From Vagococcus vulneris (GTDB taxonomy: Bacteria; Bacillota; Bacilli; Lactobacillales; Vagococcaceae), in contig NZ_NGJS01000003.1 of the NCBI RefSeq assembly GCF_003950515.1, positions 108,588-172,587 of the forward strand: a stretch of DNA of 64,000 nt, given 5' to 3'. Under the pieces are notes generated by a model. It worked only from the letters and a program-made list of their open reading frames with translations. It was not told the origin of the DNA and ran no database searches. The translations under genes and the position numbers were made by a program. Positions 6,115 to 13,665 of the stretch are shown piece by piece. Position 1 is the first letter of the stretch. Every line of letters begins with the position of its first letter.

Positions 6115-7306
6115 AAATGAGAGAACGAGAAAAACGAAATACACAGGAGTATATCAAAACTTAAATAATAGGACTTTTGGTTATAGAGTGAAGCTAGGAA
6201 CAGATAGAGCGACAGGGAAATCCATAACGGAACATCGTAGAGGTTTTAGAACTGCAAGCGAAGCGCATGAAGCAAGAACAGCAGTGTTGAAGAAAAAGCA
6301 TGATTTAGGTGCATTAACCAATGCTCACATGCTTTATGAACAGTTCATGGATAAATACTATATTCCAGAATATAGAAATGGTGTAGAGCCTTCTACGTGG
6401 AAATCTAGGGAAGGTGTTTTACTTGAATTAAAAGAGGTGTTTGGGAAAAAGAAACCAAGAGATATTACAACTTTAGATATTTTAGATTATAAAAATAAAT
6501 TATTGGAAAAACACTCGCAGAATTATGCTCGTTTAAAGTTCGGAATGTTTTCACGTTCTTTGAAGCATGCTAAAAAACATGGATTGCTAAAAGAGAATTT
6601 AGTTGAAATTGTGGAAGGTATACCGAAAAAGAAACCCGAAGTAGATTTTTGGACAAAAGAAGAATTTGAAAAAGTAATTGAAACATTCAATATAAAAGAT
6701 TTTTATGAGCATATGTCATTTACAATGATTTTTATGTATTATATGACAGGGTTACGTGTAAATGAGCTGACAGCATTATATTGGGATGATATTGATTTTA
6801 TTAATGCTCAAATTAAGGTTTATCATAATTTAGATTTTACAAACAGTGATGTTTGGACGAGAAAAGCTAAAATGAAAACTGAAGCAGGTAGAAGAATAAT
6901 TTCATTAGATAAAGATACCATATCTATTTTAAGAGAATGGAAAAAACATCAAGAATTTATAGGGAAATATGATTTTGTTATTTCTTATACGGGTGCACCA
7001 TTAGGAAAGTCAACAATAAATAGGATTGTGAGAAGACATGCTAGATTGGCGCATGTAAAGGAAATACAACCAAAGGGATTAAGACATAGTCATGCGAGTT
7101 TACTAATAAATGAGCTAAATGCTAATCCCTTAGCTGTACAAAAGCGATTGGGCCATTCGGATATTCAAATAACATTAGGAACATATTCTCATCTATATCC
7201 AACGATAGATAGAGAAGTAGCAGATAATTTAAATGGTTTAATCAGGATTAAAACACTAGATAAGAGTTTAATGGATTGGAATGGCAATCAGTATATTTCA
7301 AAATAA
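6107..7306 (+). CDS. int: Tyrosine integrase of the guaA-inserted element
   Basis: The enzyme cuts and rejoins DNA at the 13-bp core shared with the guaA 3' end. The 399-residue protein has an N-terminal arm-binding domain (YTGVYQNLNNRTFGYRVKLG, about 13-60), a SAM-like core-binding domain (about 75-180) and a catalytic domain with Arg in TGLRVNELTALYWDDI (near 217), the R-H-S-H box GLRHSHASLL (near 325) and the LGHSDIQITLGTYSHLYP box with the catalytic Tyr (near 360). All expected residues are present, so it should be active. It overlaps xis and ends 14 bp from the convergent KAP gene. Confidence 0.93.
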   Translation: MSKNERTRKTKYTGVYQNLNNRTFGYRVKLGTDRATGKSITEHRRGFRTASEAHEARTAVLKKKHDLGALTNAHMLYEQFMDKYYIPEYRNGVEPSTWKSREGVLLELKEVFGKKKPRDITTLDILDYKNKLLEKHSQNYARLKFGMFSRSLKHAKKHGLLKENLVEIVEGIPKKKPEVDFWTKEEFEKVIETFNIKDFYEHMSFTMIFMYYMTGLRVNELTALYWDDIDFINAQIKVYHNLDFTNSDVWTRKAKMKTEAGRRIISLDKDTISILREWKKHQEFIGKYDFVISYTGAPLGKSTINRIVRRHARLAHVKEIQPKGLRHSHASLLINELNANPLAVQKRLGHSDIQITLGTYSHLYPTIDREVADNLNGLIRIKTLDKSLMDWNGNQYISK

Positions 7307-7320
7307 TTTACATAAATTAT

Positions 7321-8931
7321 CTAGTATTTTGTATATTTTAAAATCTTATTGATTTCACTTATATTTCTATTAAGTGTTTCTATATTTATATCTGGTAATA
7401 ATTTTATAGTTAATTTCAATAGGTCATCTGAAAAGTCATTAGTTATTACTTTCCGTAATTGATATGAATTTAATTTTGAAAATTGAGTTCGATCTATTAT
7501 TCCCTTTTTTAAATTATCAAAAATAGAAAAATAGTATTGTAATATGAGAACAATTGAAAATTCAGAGTAACAAAAATTTGTAAATTCCTTATGGTATATT
7601 AGTGATAAGTCAAGAAGTTTTTTTACTTCTCTGGGGCTGATTTCTTTAATATTTGATATAAAATCTATCAATTTACTTAAGTCATTTATATCATTCTCAG
7701 TAGAGATACCTTCTAAAAGTGAATTTACGTAATTTTTGTAGGATATTACTGAGGGAAGTGTGAAAAATAAGTTGATATATTTTTCAACAAACTCCACTCC
7801 TATATTATTGTTAGGGTTCTGTTCTGTCTCTGAAATTCTTGCTACTGCAGGATATACTATATTAGGATTAAATGAAAAAATAAAAATTATTCCTGGAATA
7901 TCTATGAAAGCATCAATTGAAGAGAAGAAATTTTTTATCGTTTCTTCAGAACATCTATCAAGTTCATCAATCATGATTACAATATTTTTCTGATTAGTTT
8001 TTTTTGTTATAATTAAATCTTTGAAAATAGCCAGTTCAGTTCTGACATTATCTCTAGTTCCCAAAAGTTTTCTATAATCAGGGTATTTGAGTTGTTTTAA
8101 TAGCTGTTCATTTCTTGAAACAAAATATTTTTCTAATGACTGATATGATTTTTTTATAGATTCTAATGCTATGTAGCCAACACCAGTGCTTATTACTGCC
8201 AAGAAAGATTGTAAAATAGGATTAGTCTTTGAAAAATCTTTAATTGACATTAAAAAGAATGTTAACAAAATAACAAGAATTAATATAGTGAATAAAGGCA
8301 TGAAAATAAGTGAGAGTTCTTTTTTTTCTTTTAATACTTTACGAATAAATTTTACTTTTTGTGAAAATTCATTCCCATTAGATAAGTATTTGTTTGAAAC
8401 AGTGGAAAGAAGAGAATACCAAATTTGTTCTTGGTCGTCATATTGAGAAGCATCAAAATTAATAACAGTATCACTAGGTTCTAGGTTCTTTTTTATTAGA
8501 TTAAGAAAAGTAGTTTTCCCACTCCCCCATTCTCCTAAAATACCGATACTTAAATTAGAATCCTGTTTTTGTTCCTTAATTAAATTAGCTAAATTTTGAG
8601 CTAATTTATCTCTTTCCAGAGAATCAGAATTAATTACTTTTGTAGAATTTTTAACTATATTAGTTAAATTTTCCTCTAAAAAAATATCTCTTTTTATATT
8701 ACCGAGTTCTTCTTGAACTCTATTTAATTGTTGCACTTTGCGATTATATTCGATTTCTTGAGGATGTTGATTTTGTTGTTTGATATATTCCTCATAACCA
8801 TCGTCAAATGAAGGTTCATCGAAGGGCCCAAAAAGAAACTCTTCTAAATTAGAAATTTCATTGTTCAGTTCTTTTTCTTTAGCTTCCAAAGATGTAATTA
8901 AAGATTTTTGCTCACTAGTATTATCGTTCAA
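7321..8931 (-). CDS. KAP family P-loop NTPase with two membrane spans (cargo)
   Basis: The 536-residue protein opens with a coiled-coil region (about 5-85), then Walker A GEWGSGKTT (133-141), a pair of hydrophobic spans (about 207-230 and 241-257), and Walker B NIVIMIDELDR (316-326). Membrane segments inserted between Walker A and B are the hallmark of KAP NTPases, a family that includes the phage T7 exclusion protein PifA and defence-associated ATPases such as QatA. The start is TTG 8931, nine bases after AAAGGAG; no in-frame ATG precedes it. It is convergent with the integrase and is the only gene between integrase and guaA. A role in phage or plasmid exclusion is inferred from family and location. 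Confidence 0.85.
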   Translation of the reverse strand: MNDNTSEQKSLITSLEAKEKELNNEISNLEEFLFGPFDEPSFDDGYEEYIKQQNQHPQEIEYNRKVQQLNRVQEELGNIKRDIFLEENLTNIVKNSTKVINSDSLERDKLAQNLANLIKEQKQDSNLSIGILGEWGSGKTTFLNLIKKNLEPSDTVINFDASQYDDQEQIWYSLLSTVSNKYLSNGNEFSQKVKFIRKVLKEKKELSLIFMPLFTILILVILLTFFLMSIKDFSKTNPILQSFLAVISTGVGYIALESIKKSYQSLEKYFVSRNEQLLKQLKYPDYRKLLGTRDNVRTELAIFKDLIITKKTNQKNIVIMIDELDRCSEETIKNFFSSIDAFIDIPGIIFIFSFNPNIVYPAVARISETEQNPNNNIGVEFVEKYINLFFTLPSVISYKNYVNSLLEGISTENDINDLSKLIDFISNIKEISPREVKKLLDLSLIYHKEFTNFCYSEFSIVLILQYYFSIFDNLKKGIIDRTQFSKLNSYQLRKVITNDFSDDLLKLTIKLLPDINIETLNRNISEINKILKYTKY

Positions 8932-8993
8932 TTTTTCATACTCCTTTTACCGTATATAATACGTTATAGTTACCAAAGAAGGTACCAAATAAA

Positions 8994-9036
8994 AGAAAAA
9001 AGCCTAGGAAAGCTGAATTAACAACACCTAGGCTTT
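8994..9036 (-). terminator. Terminator directly downstream of guaA, carried by the element
   Basis: AAAGCCTAGG (8999-9008) and CCTAGGCTTT (9027-9036) form a perfect 10-bp stem; reading leftwards the stem is followed by TTTTTTC. It lies only 9 bp past the guaA stop, but on the element side of the att core, so the element supplies its own terminator for its host gene. Confidence 0.8.
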
Positions 9037-9044
9037 CTATTTAT

Positions 9045-9057
9045 ACTATTCCCACTC
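9045..9057. repeat. guaA-proximal attachment-site core (13-bp direct repeat)
   Basis: ACTATTCCCACTC covers the complement of the guaA codons for Glu-Trp-Glu and the TAG stop, and matches 753-765 exactly. The integrase therefore targets a protein-coding 3' end whose reading is kept after insertion. Confidence 0.85.
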
Positions 9058-10602
9058 AACAGTTGCAGGTGGTTTGCTCGTAATATCATACACGATACGG
9101 TTGACGTGAGCCACTTCGTTCACGATACGAACTGAGATTTTTTGCAGTAATTCCCAATCAATACGAGCGAAGTCGGCAGTCATACCGTCGATTGAAGTAA
9201 TGGCACGGATACCGATAGTGTAGTCGTAAGTTCGACCGTCACCCATAACACCCACTGAACGAATTCCCGGTAAGACTGTGAAGTATTGCCAGATATCGCG
9301 GTCTAAACCGGCGTTAGCAATTTCTTCGCGTAAGATAGCATCGCTGTCGCGTACAATCTCTAATTTTTCATCAGTAATTTCACCGATGACACGGATACCT
9401 AGACCAGGTCCAGGGAATGGTTGACGCCAAACGATTGAATCCGGCATGCCCAACTCAGTACCTAAAGCGCGAACTTCATCTTTAAATAATGTGTTCAAAG
9501 GTTCGATTAGTTCAAATGCCATATCTTCTGGCAGTCCGCCAACGTTATGGTGAGACTTGATAACTTCGGCAGTGTCAGTTCCGCTTTCAATAACGTCAGT
9601 ATAAAGCGTACCTTGAGCTAAAAATTCGATACCGTCTAATTTAGCAGCTTCATCATCGAAGACATAGATAAATTCATTACCGATAATTTTACGTTTTTGT
9701 TCAGGATCAGAAACACCAGCTAATTTGTTCAAGAAACGTTCTTTAGCATCAACTTTAATAATATTTAAGCCGAATTTTCCGCCTAGGCTTTCCATCACTT
9801 GTTCGGCTTCGTTTTTACGGAGTAAACCGTGATCAACGAAGATACAGGTTAATTGGTCGCCGATTGCTTTTTGTAGCAAGACACCGACAACACTTGAGTC
9901 GACTCCACCAGATAGTGCAAGCAAGACTTTTTTGTCGCCGACTAAGTTGCGGATTTTATTAATTTCAATGTCGATGAAACTTTCCATTGACCAGTCGCCT
10001 TTACAGTGGCAAATATCAAAAGCAAAGTGACGTAATAAGTCATTACCAAATTCTGAGTGGCGGACTTCTGGATGGAATTGAACAGCGTACATTTGTTTAG
10101 CGTGGTTTTCCATGGCAGAAATAGGACAGTTAGGACTTGTCGCAACAACTTCAAAGCCAGCAGGAACTTCTGTGACTAAGTCGCCGTGGCTCATCCAGAC
10201 TTGTTGGTGTACCGGCAGATCTTTGAATAATTCGCTTGTATTAGAAGATATATCAAGCATTGCTTTACCGTATTCTTTGCTGTCAGCACTTGAGACAGTT
10301 CCGCCTAACTTGTGTGTCATTAATTGCATACCGTAGCAAATACCTAAAATAGGGATACCTAATTCAAAAATTTCTGGGTCGATTGAGAAGCTGTCTTCAT
10401 CATAAACACTGTTTGGTCCACCAGAAAAAACAATTCCTTTAGGTGCGATTGCTTTAATTTCTGCGGCAGTAATTTTATGGCTCATTAATTCTGAAAAGAC
10501 ACCAAACTCTCTAATGCGGCGTGTGATTAGTTGATTGTACTGGCTGCCAAAATCAAGAACGATGATTTTTTCCAAGTCTTTAAAGTCTGACATGTTGGTC
10601 AA
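9046..10602 (-). CDS. guaA: GMP synthase (glutamine-hydrolysing)
   Basis: GuaA converts XMP to GMP with ATP and glutamine in purine synthesis. The N-terminal class I amidotransferase domain shows ILGICYGMQ with the catalytic Cys and the matching HPE in QFHPEV; the PP-loop ATPase domain has [12 protein letters not shown], and the C-terminal dimerisation domain ends in [12 protein letters not shown] chose TTG 10602 because it lies 5 bp after AGGGTGA and gives the [16 protein letters not shown] start seen in enterococcal GuaA; the ATG nine bases on would leave a 14-bp gap. It is the last gene of a minus-strand run with coaA, 31 bp upstream. Its 3' end is the attachment site of the mobile element. 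Confidence 0.96.
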   Translation of the reverse strand: MTNMSDFKDLEKIIVLDFGSQYNQLITRRIREFGVFSELMSHKITAAEIKAIAPKGIVFSGGPNSVYDEDSFSIDPEIFELGIPILGICYGMQLMTHKLGGTVSSADSKEYGKAMLDISSNTSELFKDLPVHQQVWMSHGDLVTEVPAGFEVVATSPNCPISAMENHAKQMYAVQFHPEVRHSEFGNDLLRHFAFDICHCKGDWSMESFIDIEINKIRNLVGDKKVLLALSGGVDSSVVGVLLQKAIGDQLTCIFVDHGLLRKNEAEQVMESLGGKFGLNIIKVDAKERFLNKLAGVSDPEQKRKIIGNEFIYVFDDEAAKLDGIEFLAQGTLYTDVIESGTDTAEVIKSHHNVGGLPEDMAFELIEPLNTLFKDEVRALGTELGMPDSIVWRQPFPGPGLGIRVIGEITDEKLEIVRDSDAILREEIANAGLDRDIWQYFTVLPGIRSVGVMGDGRTYDYTIGIRAITSIDGMTADFARIDWELLQKISVRIVNEVAHVNRIVYDITSKPPATVEWE

Positions 10603-10633
10603 TGGTTTCACCCTATCTTTCTGTGTAGTTTAG

Positions 10634-11557
10634 TTAAAATTTGCGAAGGTAGATTTCGTCAATAACATGGTTCTCTTTTTTATGCATGATGACATCAGCT
10701 CGGCTTCTAGTCGGCAAAATATAATCTTCCAAATTCTTTTGGTTAATAGTCTGCCAAATATTTCGAGCAAAATGAATCGCATCGTCACGAGGACCATTCG
10801 CATAGTTATAATAATAATTAGTTTTATCATCTTTTGCAAGGTCTAATAATGCGGTGAAGCGCTCTAAATACCATTTTTCGATTTGTTTTGGATCAGCATC
10901 AACAAATATAGAGAAATCAAAGAAATCGCTGATATAGATTTGCTGATTTTGTGGAGATTGTAATACGTTAATACCTTCGACGATTAAAATATCGGGTTGT
11001 TCGATGCTTTCATACTCTCCGGGAATAATATCATAAATCTCATGAGAATATTTAGGGATTTTAAGATTATCCTCGCCGTTTTTAACAGCATTTAAAAAGT
11101 CAATTAGCCGTTCCATATCATAGCTTTCAGGAAAACCTTTGCGATTTAAAATTCCACGCTTTTCAAGTTCAGCTGTGGGGTACAAGAACCCATCAGTGGT
11201 GATCATTTGGACATGGTGTCTTTTTAAAGTGCGTGATAACATCATTTGAAGTAGTCGTGCAGTGGTGCTTTTACCGACGGCGACGCTACCTGCGATACCG
11301 ATAATAAATGGAGCCGGTTGCACAAAGCGCTGCATAAATAATCCTTGTGTTAAATAAAGTGATTCATATTCTTTACGGTATAAATGAATCAAGTGTGTTA
11401 GCGGTATATAAATATCTTGCACATCTTGTAGTGATATTTGATCATTTACACTTTTTATTTCTTGTAATTCGTCATCAGTAAGAAGTGGTACGCCGTTTCG
11501 GTAAAAACTTTGCCATTCCTTACGGGATATATGGTAGTAATTTAAGGGTTCTCGCAT
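10634..11557 (-). CDS. coaA: Type I pantothenate kinase
   Basis: CoaA phosphorylates pantothenate, the first and controlling step of coenzyme A synthesis. The 307-residue length, Walker A GIAGSVAVGKST (near residue 93), TTDGFLYP and the RADVIMHK ending are those of the bacterial type I enzyme. ATG 11557 follows AGGAG with 9 bp spacing. It lies between a thioesterase gene and guaA on the minus strand with short gaps (24 and 31 bp), so the three are likely co-transcribed. Confidence 0.95.
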   Translation of the reverse strand: MREPLNYYHISRKEWQSFYRNGVPLLTDDELQEIKSVNDQISLQDVQDIYIPLTHLIHLYRKEYESLYLTQGLFMQRFVQPAPFIIGIAGSVAVGKSTTARLLQMMLSRTLKRHHVQMITTDGFLYPTAELEKRGILNRKGFPESYDMERLIDFLNAVKNGEDNLKIPKYSHEIYDIIPGEYESIEQPDILIVEGINVLQSPQNQQIYISDFFDFSIFVDADPKQIEKWYLERFTALLDLAKDDKTNYYYNYANGPRDDAIHFARNIWQTINQKNLEDYILPTRSRADVIMHKKENHVIDEIYLRKF

Positions 11558-11581
11558 TTTATAAGCTCCTGTATTATTTTG

Positions 11582-12115
11582 TTAATCGATCACCCAAGGG
11601 ATGGTTAAAGAGATATGATTAGCGAACTGTTTGTTCTCCTGAAGTAAAGCTAATCGCTGCGCACGTCGTTCTTTATATCCTCTGGTGATCTCTACTTCTT
11701 CTGTTGTTTCTGGAATAACTTCTGGTACTGTTGTGAAAGAATTAGTAGGCTTTACTACAACAAAAGTCATAAAACATGTTGCAGCTAAATAGCGCTTACC
11801 ATTTGTTAAATCTTCACCGATAACTTTGACAAAAACTTCCATCGATTTTGTTCCGGTTCCGGTTACATAAGATTCAATGCAAACGGAATGATTTTCTAAC
11901 AAAGGGTGCAAAAAGTCTAATGAGTCTGTTGAAGCAGTCATTACATGTTGCCTTGCGTGACGAGATGCCGAAACAGATGCAGAATCGTCAATAAAGTACA
12001 TTAGTTTTCCACCATACAGTGCACCGAAAGAGTTTAAATCAGCTGGAAAAATTCGATGAGTTTGAATGACACGGGATTCGCGGCACTTTTTTTGATTAAA
12101 GGTATGACTTGTCAT
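11582..12115 (-). CDS. Acyl-CoA thioesterase, hotdog fold
   Basis: The 177-residue protein has the hotdog thioesterase signature: HRIFPADLNSFGALYGGKLMYFIDD (here shown only in its key residues, with the Asn-x-x-Gly and the long central helix following), then a TASTDSLDFLHPL strand. This matches the YkhA/YciA type that hydrolyses medium- and long-chain acyl-CoA. ATG 12115 lies after AAAGGAGAAC. It is the first gene of the run leading to coaA, an apt neighbour because both touch the coenzyme A pool. The exact substrate cannot be read. Confidence 0.85.
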   Translation of the reverse strand: MTSHTFNQKKCRESRVIQTHRIFPADLNSFGALYGGKLMYFIDDSASVSASRHARQHVMTASTDSLDFLHPLLENHSVCIESYVTGTGTKSMEVFVKVIGEDLTNGKRYLAATCFMTFVVVKPTNSFTTVPEVIPETTEEVEITRGYKERRAQRLALLQENKQFANHISLTIPWVID

Positions 12116-12218
12116 AGTTATGTTCTCCTTTGTTTTAACGAATATCCTATTATATAATAAGGTCGTAACGATTATATCATAGATGATTTTAGATATCGAA
12201 GGTTGGGGGTCAATTTAT

Positions 12219-12779
12219 ATGAGGAAAATAATCTTATTTGGTGACAGTATAACAGCAGGATATTATGATGGTGAGATGACGCTTAAATTAAATGACCAGA
12301 TTCAGCGTTATTTTCCAGATGTAGAAGTGATAAATGCTGGGATACCTGGTGATACTACTCGCCGTGCTCTAGCAAGAGTACAGCAGCATGTGATAAAGTA
12401 TCACCCAGACGTAGTGACAGTATTTTTTGGCGCCAATGATGCTGCCGATGGTTCAGGTATTGACGAACATGAGTATCGTGAAAATCTCCAAACGATTATT
12501 CAAGATATTGGTGCTAACAAAATAGTTTTAGTTGGTCCTCCTTTAGTTCGTCGTATTCAGCATGAGGATGATCGTCCTTTTCGTCGGTTAAATGAGTATA
12601 ATGGTATAGCGAAGGAATTAGCTATTTTAAATCAGATACCCTTTGTGGATTTATTCAGTCAAATGCAAGAACAAATAAATCTGGATAACCTATGGCAAGC
12701 TGATGGACTGCATTTTTCGAATCAGGGATATCTTTTATTAGGCCGACTCTTGGCCAGTGAATTGAGAAAAAGGAGTTAA
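12219..12779 (+). CDS. SGNH/GDSL hydrolase (esterase or lysophospholipase)
   Basis: The 186-residue protein carries the SGNH blocks in order: GDSITAGYYDG with the catalytic Ser near residue 9, the Gly of IPGDTTRRA, GANDAADG with the Asn, and DGLHFSNQGY with the Asp and His. It lacks a signal peptide, so it is cytoplasmic. ATG 12219 follows GGGGGT with 8 bp spacing; the open frame extends upstream but has no ribosome binding site there. It is divergent from the thioesterase gene and 4 bp upstream of the methyltransferase gene, with which it forms an operon. The substrate is unknown. Confidence 0.88.
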   Translation: MRKIILFGDSITAGYYDGEMTLKLNDQIQRYFPDVEVINAGIPGDTTRRALARVQQHVIKYHPDVVTVFFGANDAADGSGIDEHEYRENLQTIIQDIGANKIVLVGPPLVRRIQHEDDRPFRRLNEYNGIAKELAILNQIPFVDLFSQMQEQINLDNLWQADGLHFSNQGYLLLGRLLASELRKRS

Positions 12780-12783
12780 CGAG

Positions 12784-13386
12784 ATGAGTAATCATTATTT
12801 TAGCAGTAACCCGGATCAGGCACATGATCGTCAACAATGGACTTTTGAATTAGCAGGGAGAACATTTAAATTTATAACTGACAGTAACGTGTTTTCTAAA
12901 GGGACGGTTGATTATGGTTCACGGGTATTAATTAATACATTCAATGATCAAGATTTGCCGGATGGAGGTATTTTAGATGTGGGTTGTGGCTACGGACCAA
13001 TTGGCTTGGCGTTAGCTGAAAAGACTGGTCGAGAAGTAGATATGGTGGATGTGAATGAACGGGCATTAGCATTAGCTGAGGAAAATGCAGTAGTGAACAA
13101 CGTTAAGCATGTTTCAATTTATTCTTCTTATATATATGACGACGTGTCAAAAGAAAATTTTGCTGCCGTTGTCAGTAATCCGCCGATTCGTGCCGGAAAA
13201 GATGTCGTACATGGGATTATCAGCGGCGCACATGCTAAATTGCAGACTGGCGGAACTCTAACGATTGTTATTCAAAAAAAACAGGGAGCGCCCAGTGCAG
13301 AAAAGAAGATGTTGGAAACGTTTGGCAACGCTGAAATTGTCAAAAAAGATAAAGGTTACTATATTATTGTAAGTGAAAAAGAATAA
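12784..13386 (+). CDS. ybxB: Class I SAM-dependent methyltransferase, YbxB/RsmC-like
   Basis: The 200-residue protein has the Rossmann SAM motif ILDVGCGYGPIGLALAE (near residue 61) and the catalytic NPPIRAGK motif (near 136), which identify the small MTS domain of 16S rRNA guanine methyltransferases such as RsmC. In Bacillus and relatives this gene, ybxB, also lies just upstream of rpoB. ATG 12784 is 4 bp from the SGNH gene stop and preceded by AAAAAGGAG. The target base cannot be decided from sequence. Confidence 0.88.
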   Translation: MSNHYFSSNPDQAHDRQQWTFELAGRTFKFITDSNVFSKGTVDYGSRVLINTFNDQDLPDGGILDVGCGYGPIGLALAEKTGREVDMVDVNERALALAEENAVVNNVKHVSIYSSYIYDDVSKENFAAVVSNPPIRAGKDVVHGIISGAHAKLQTGGTLTIVIQKKQGAPSAEKKMLETFGNAEIVKKDKGYYIIVSEKE

Positions 13387-13412
13387 TCTGCTTAGCAGTT
13401 ATTCTTTTTTTC
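13378..13412 (+). terminator. Terminator after the methyltransferase gene
   Basis: AGAATAA and TTATTCT with an inner CTGC/GCAG pair form a stem that contains the stop codon, followed by seven T. It separates the ybxB operon from rpoB. Confidence 0.85.
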
Positions 13413-13414
13413 TA

Positions 13415-13443
13415 TTGACAATTATTGTTGTGTAGGATAAAAT
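13415..13443 (+). promoter_or_regulatory. Strong promoter of rpoBC
   Basis: A consensus TTGACA (13415-13420) and TAAAAT (13438-13443) are exactly 17 bp apart, immediately after the ybxB terminator. This gives rpoBC its own promoter and a leader of about 215 bases. Confidence 0.88.
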
Positions 13444-13524
13444 GGATAGTTGCAGAATGCTTTATGTTATTAACGTTAAAGGGTATGAAATATTGTCCAT
13501 ATTCCTTTAAAATGAATGGGAAAC

Positions 13525-13578
13525 AAAAATAGATAGGTCATATTTGAAAGATCTGGTTCTATTTTTGGTTTTTTTTTT
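13525..13578 (+). terminator. Attenuator-like terminator in the rpoB leader
   Basis: AAAAATAGA (13525-13533) pairs with TCTATTTTT (13558-13566), with an inner helix of about six pairs, and a run of ten T follows at 13569-13578. No gene ends here, and the only promoter seen upstream is that of rpoB, so the hairpin would stop part of the rpoBC transcripts before the coding region. Confidence 0.65.
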
Positions 13579-13592
13579 CCTAAAAGAGAAAT

Positions 13593-13614
13593 ATTACGTT
13601 TAATGTAACGTAAT
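13593..13614 (+). repeat. Perfect hairpin in the rpoB leader
   Basis: ATTACGTT (13593-13600) and AACGTAAT (13607-13614) form an 8-bp stem with a 6-base loop between the leader terminator and the rpoB ribosome binding site. It may be an RNA-processing site or part of the leader control. Confidence 0.45.
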
Positions 13615-13665
13615 CTTAATATTTGTAATATAAAGTTATTTAAAAAACTCAGAGGGGTGACCAAT

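Larger units (their letters stand above)
753..9057. mobile_element. Integrative and mobilizable element inserted at the 3' end of guaA
   Basis: A 13-bp direct repeat, ACTATTCCCACTC, lies at 753-765 and 9045-9057. The right copy covers the last three codons and stop of guaA, so integration leaves GuaA intact. Inside are a tyrosine integrase and a DUF3173 excisionase, a Rep_trans/MobT-like relaxase, an FtsK-like coupling ATPase, a probable ribbon-helix-helix regulator, small unknown genes and a KAP NTPase. There are no VirB4-, VirB6- or lysozyme-type channel genes, which argues for a mobilizable element that uses a helper conjugative element. The coupling protein plus MobT plus DUF3173/integrase combination is known from Tn916/ICESt3-related elements. 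The boundaries are read from the repeat alone. Confidence 0.85.

Noticed and set aside
753..9057. The element as a prophage or phage satellite
   Set aside because: There are no capsid, portal, terminase or packaging genes; the coupling ATPase and relaxase fit a mobilizable element.
12116..12218. Promoter pair between the divergent thioesterase and SGNH genes
   Set aside because: Several TATAAT-like boxes overlap on both strands, but none has a convincing -35 at the right distance.
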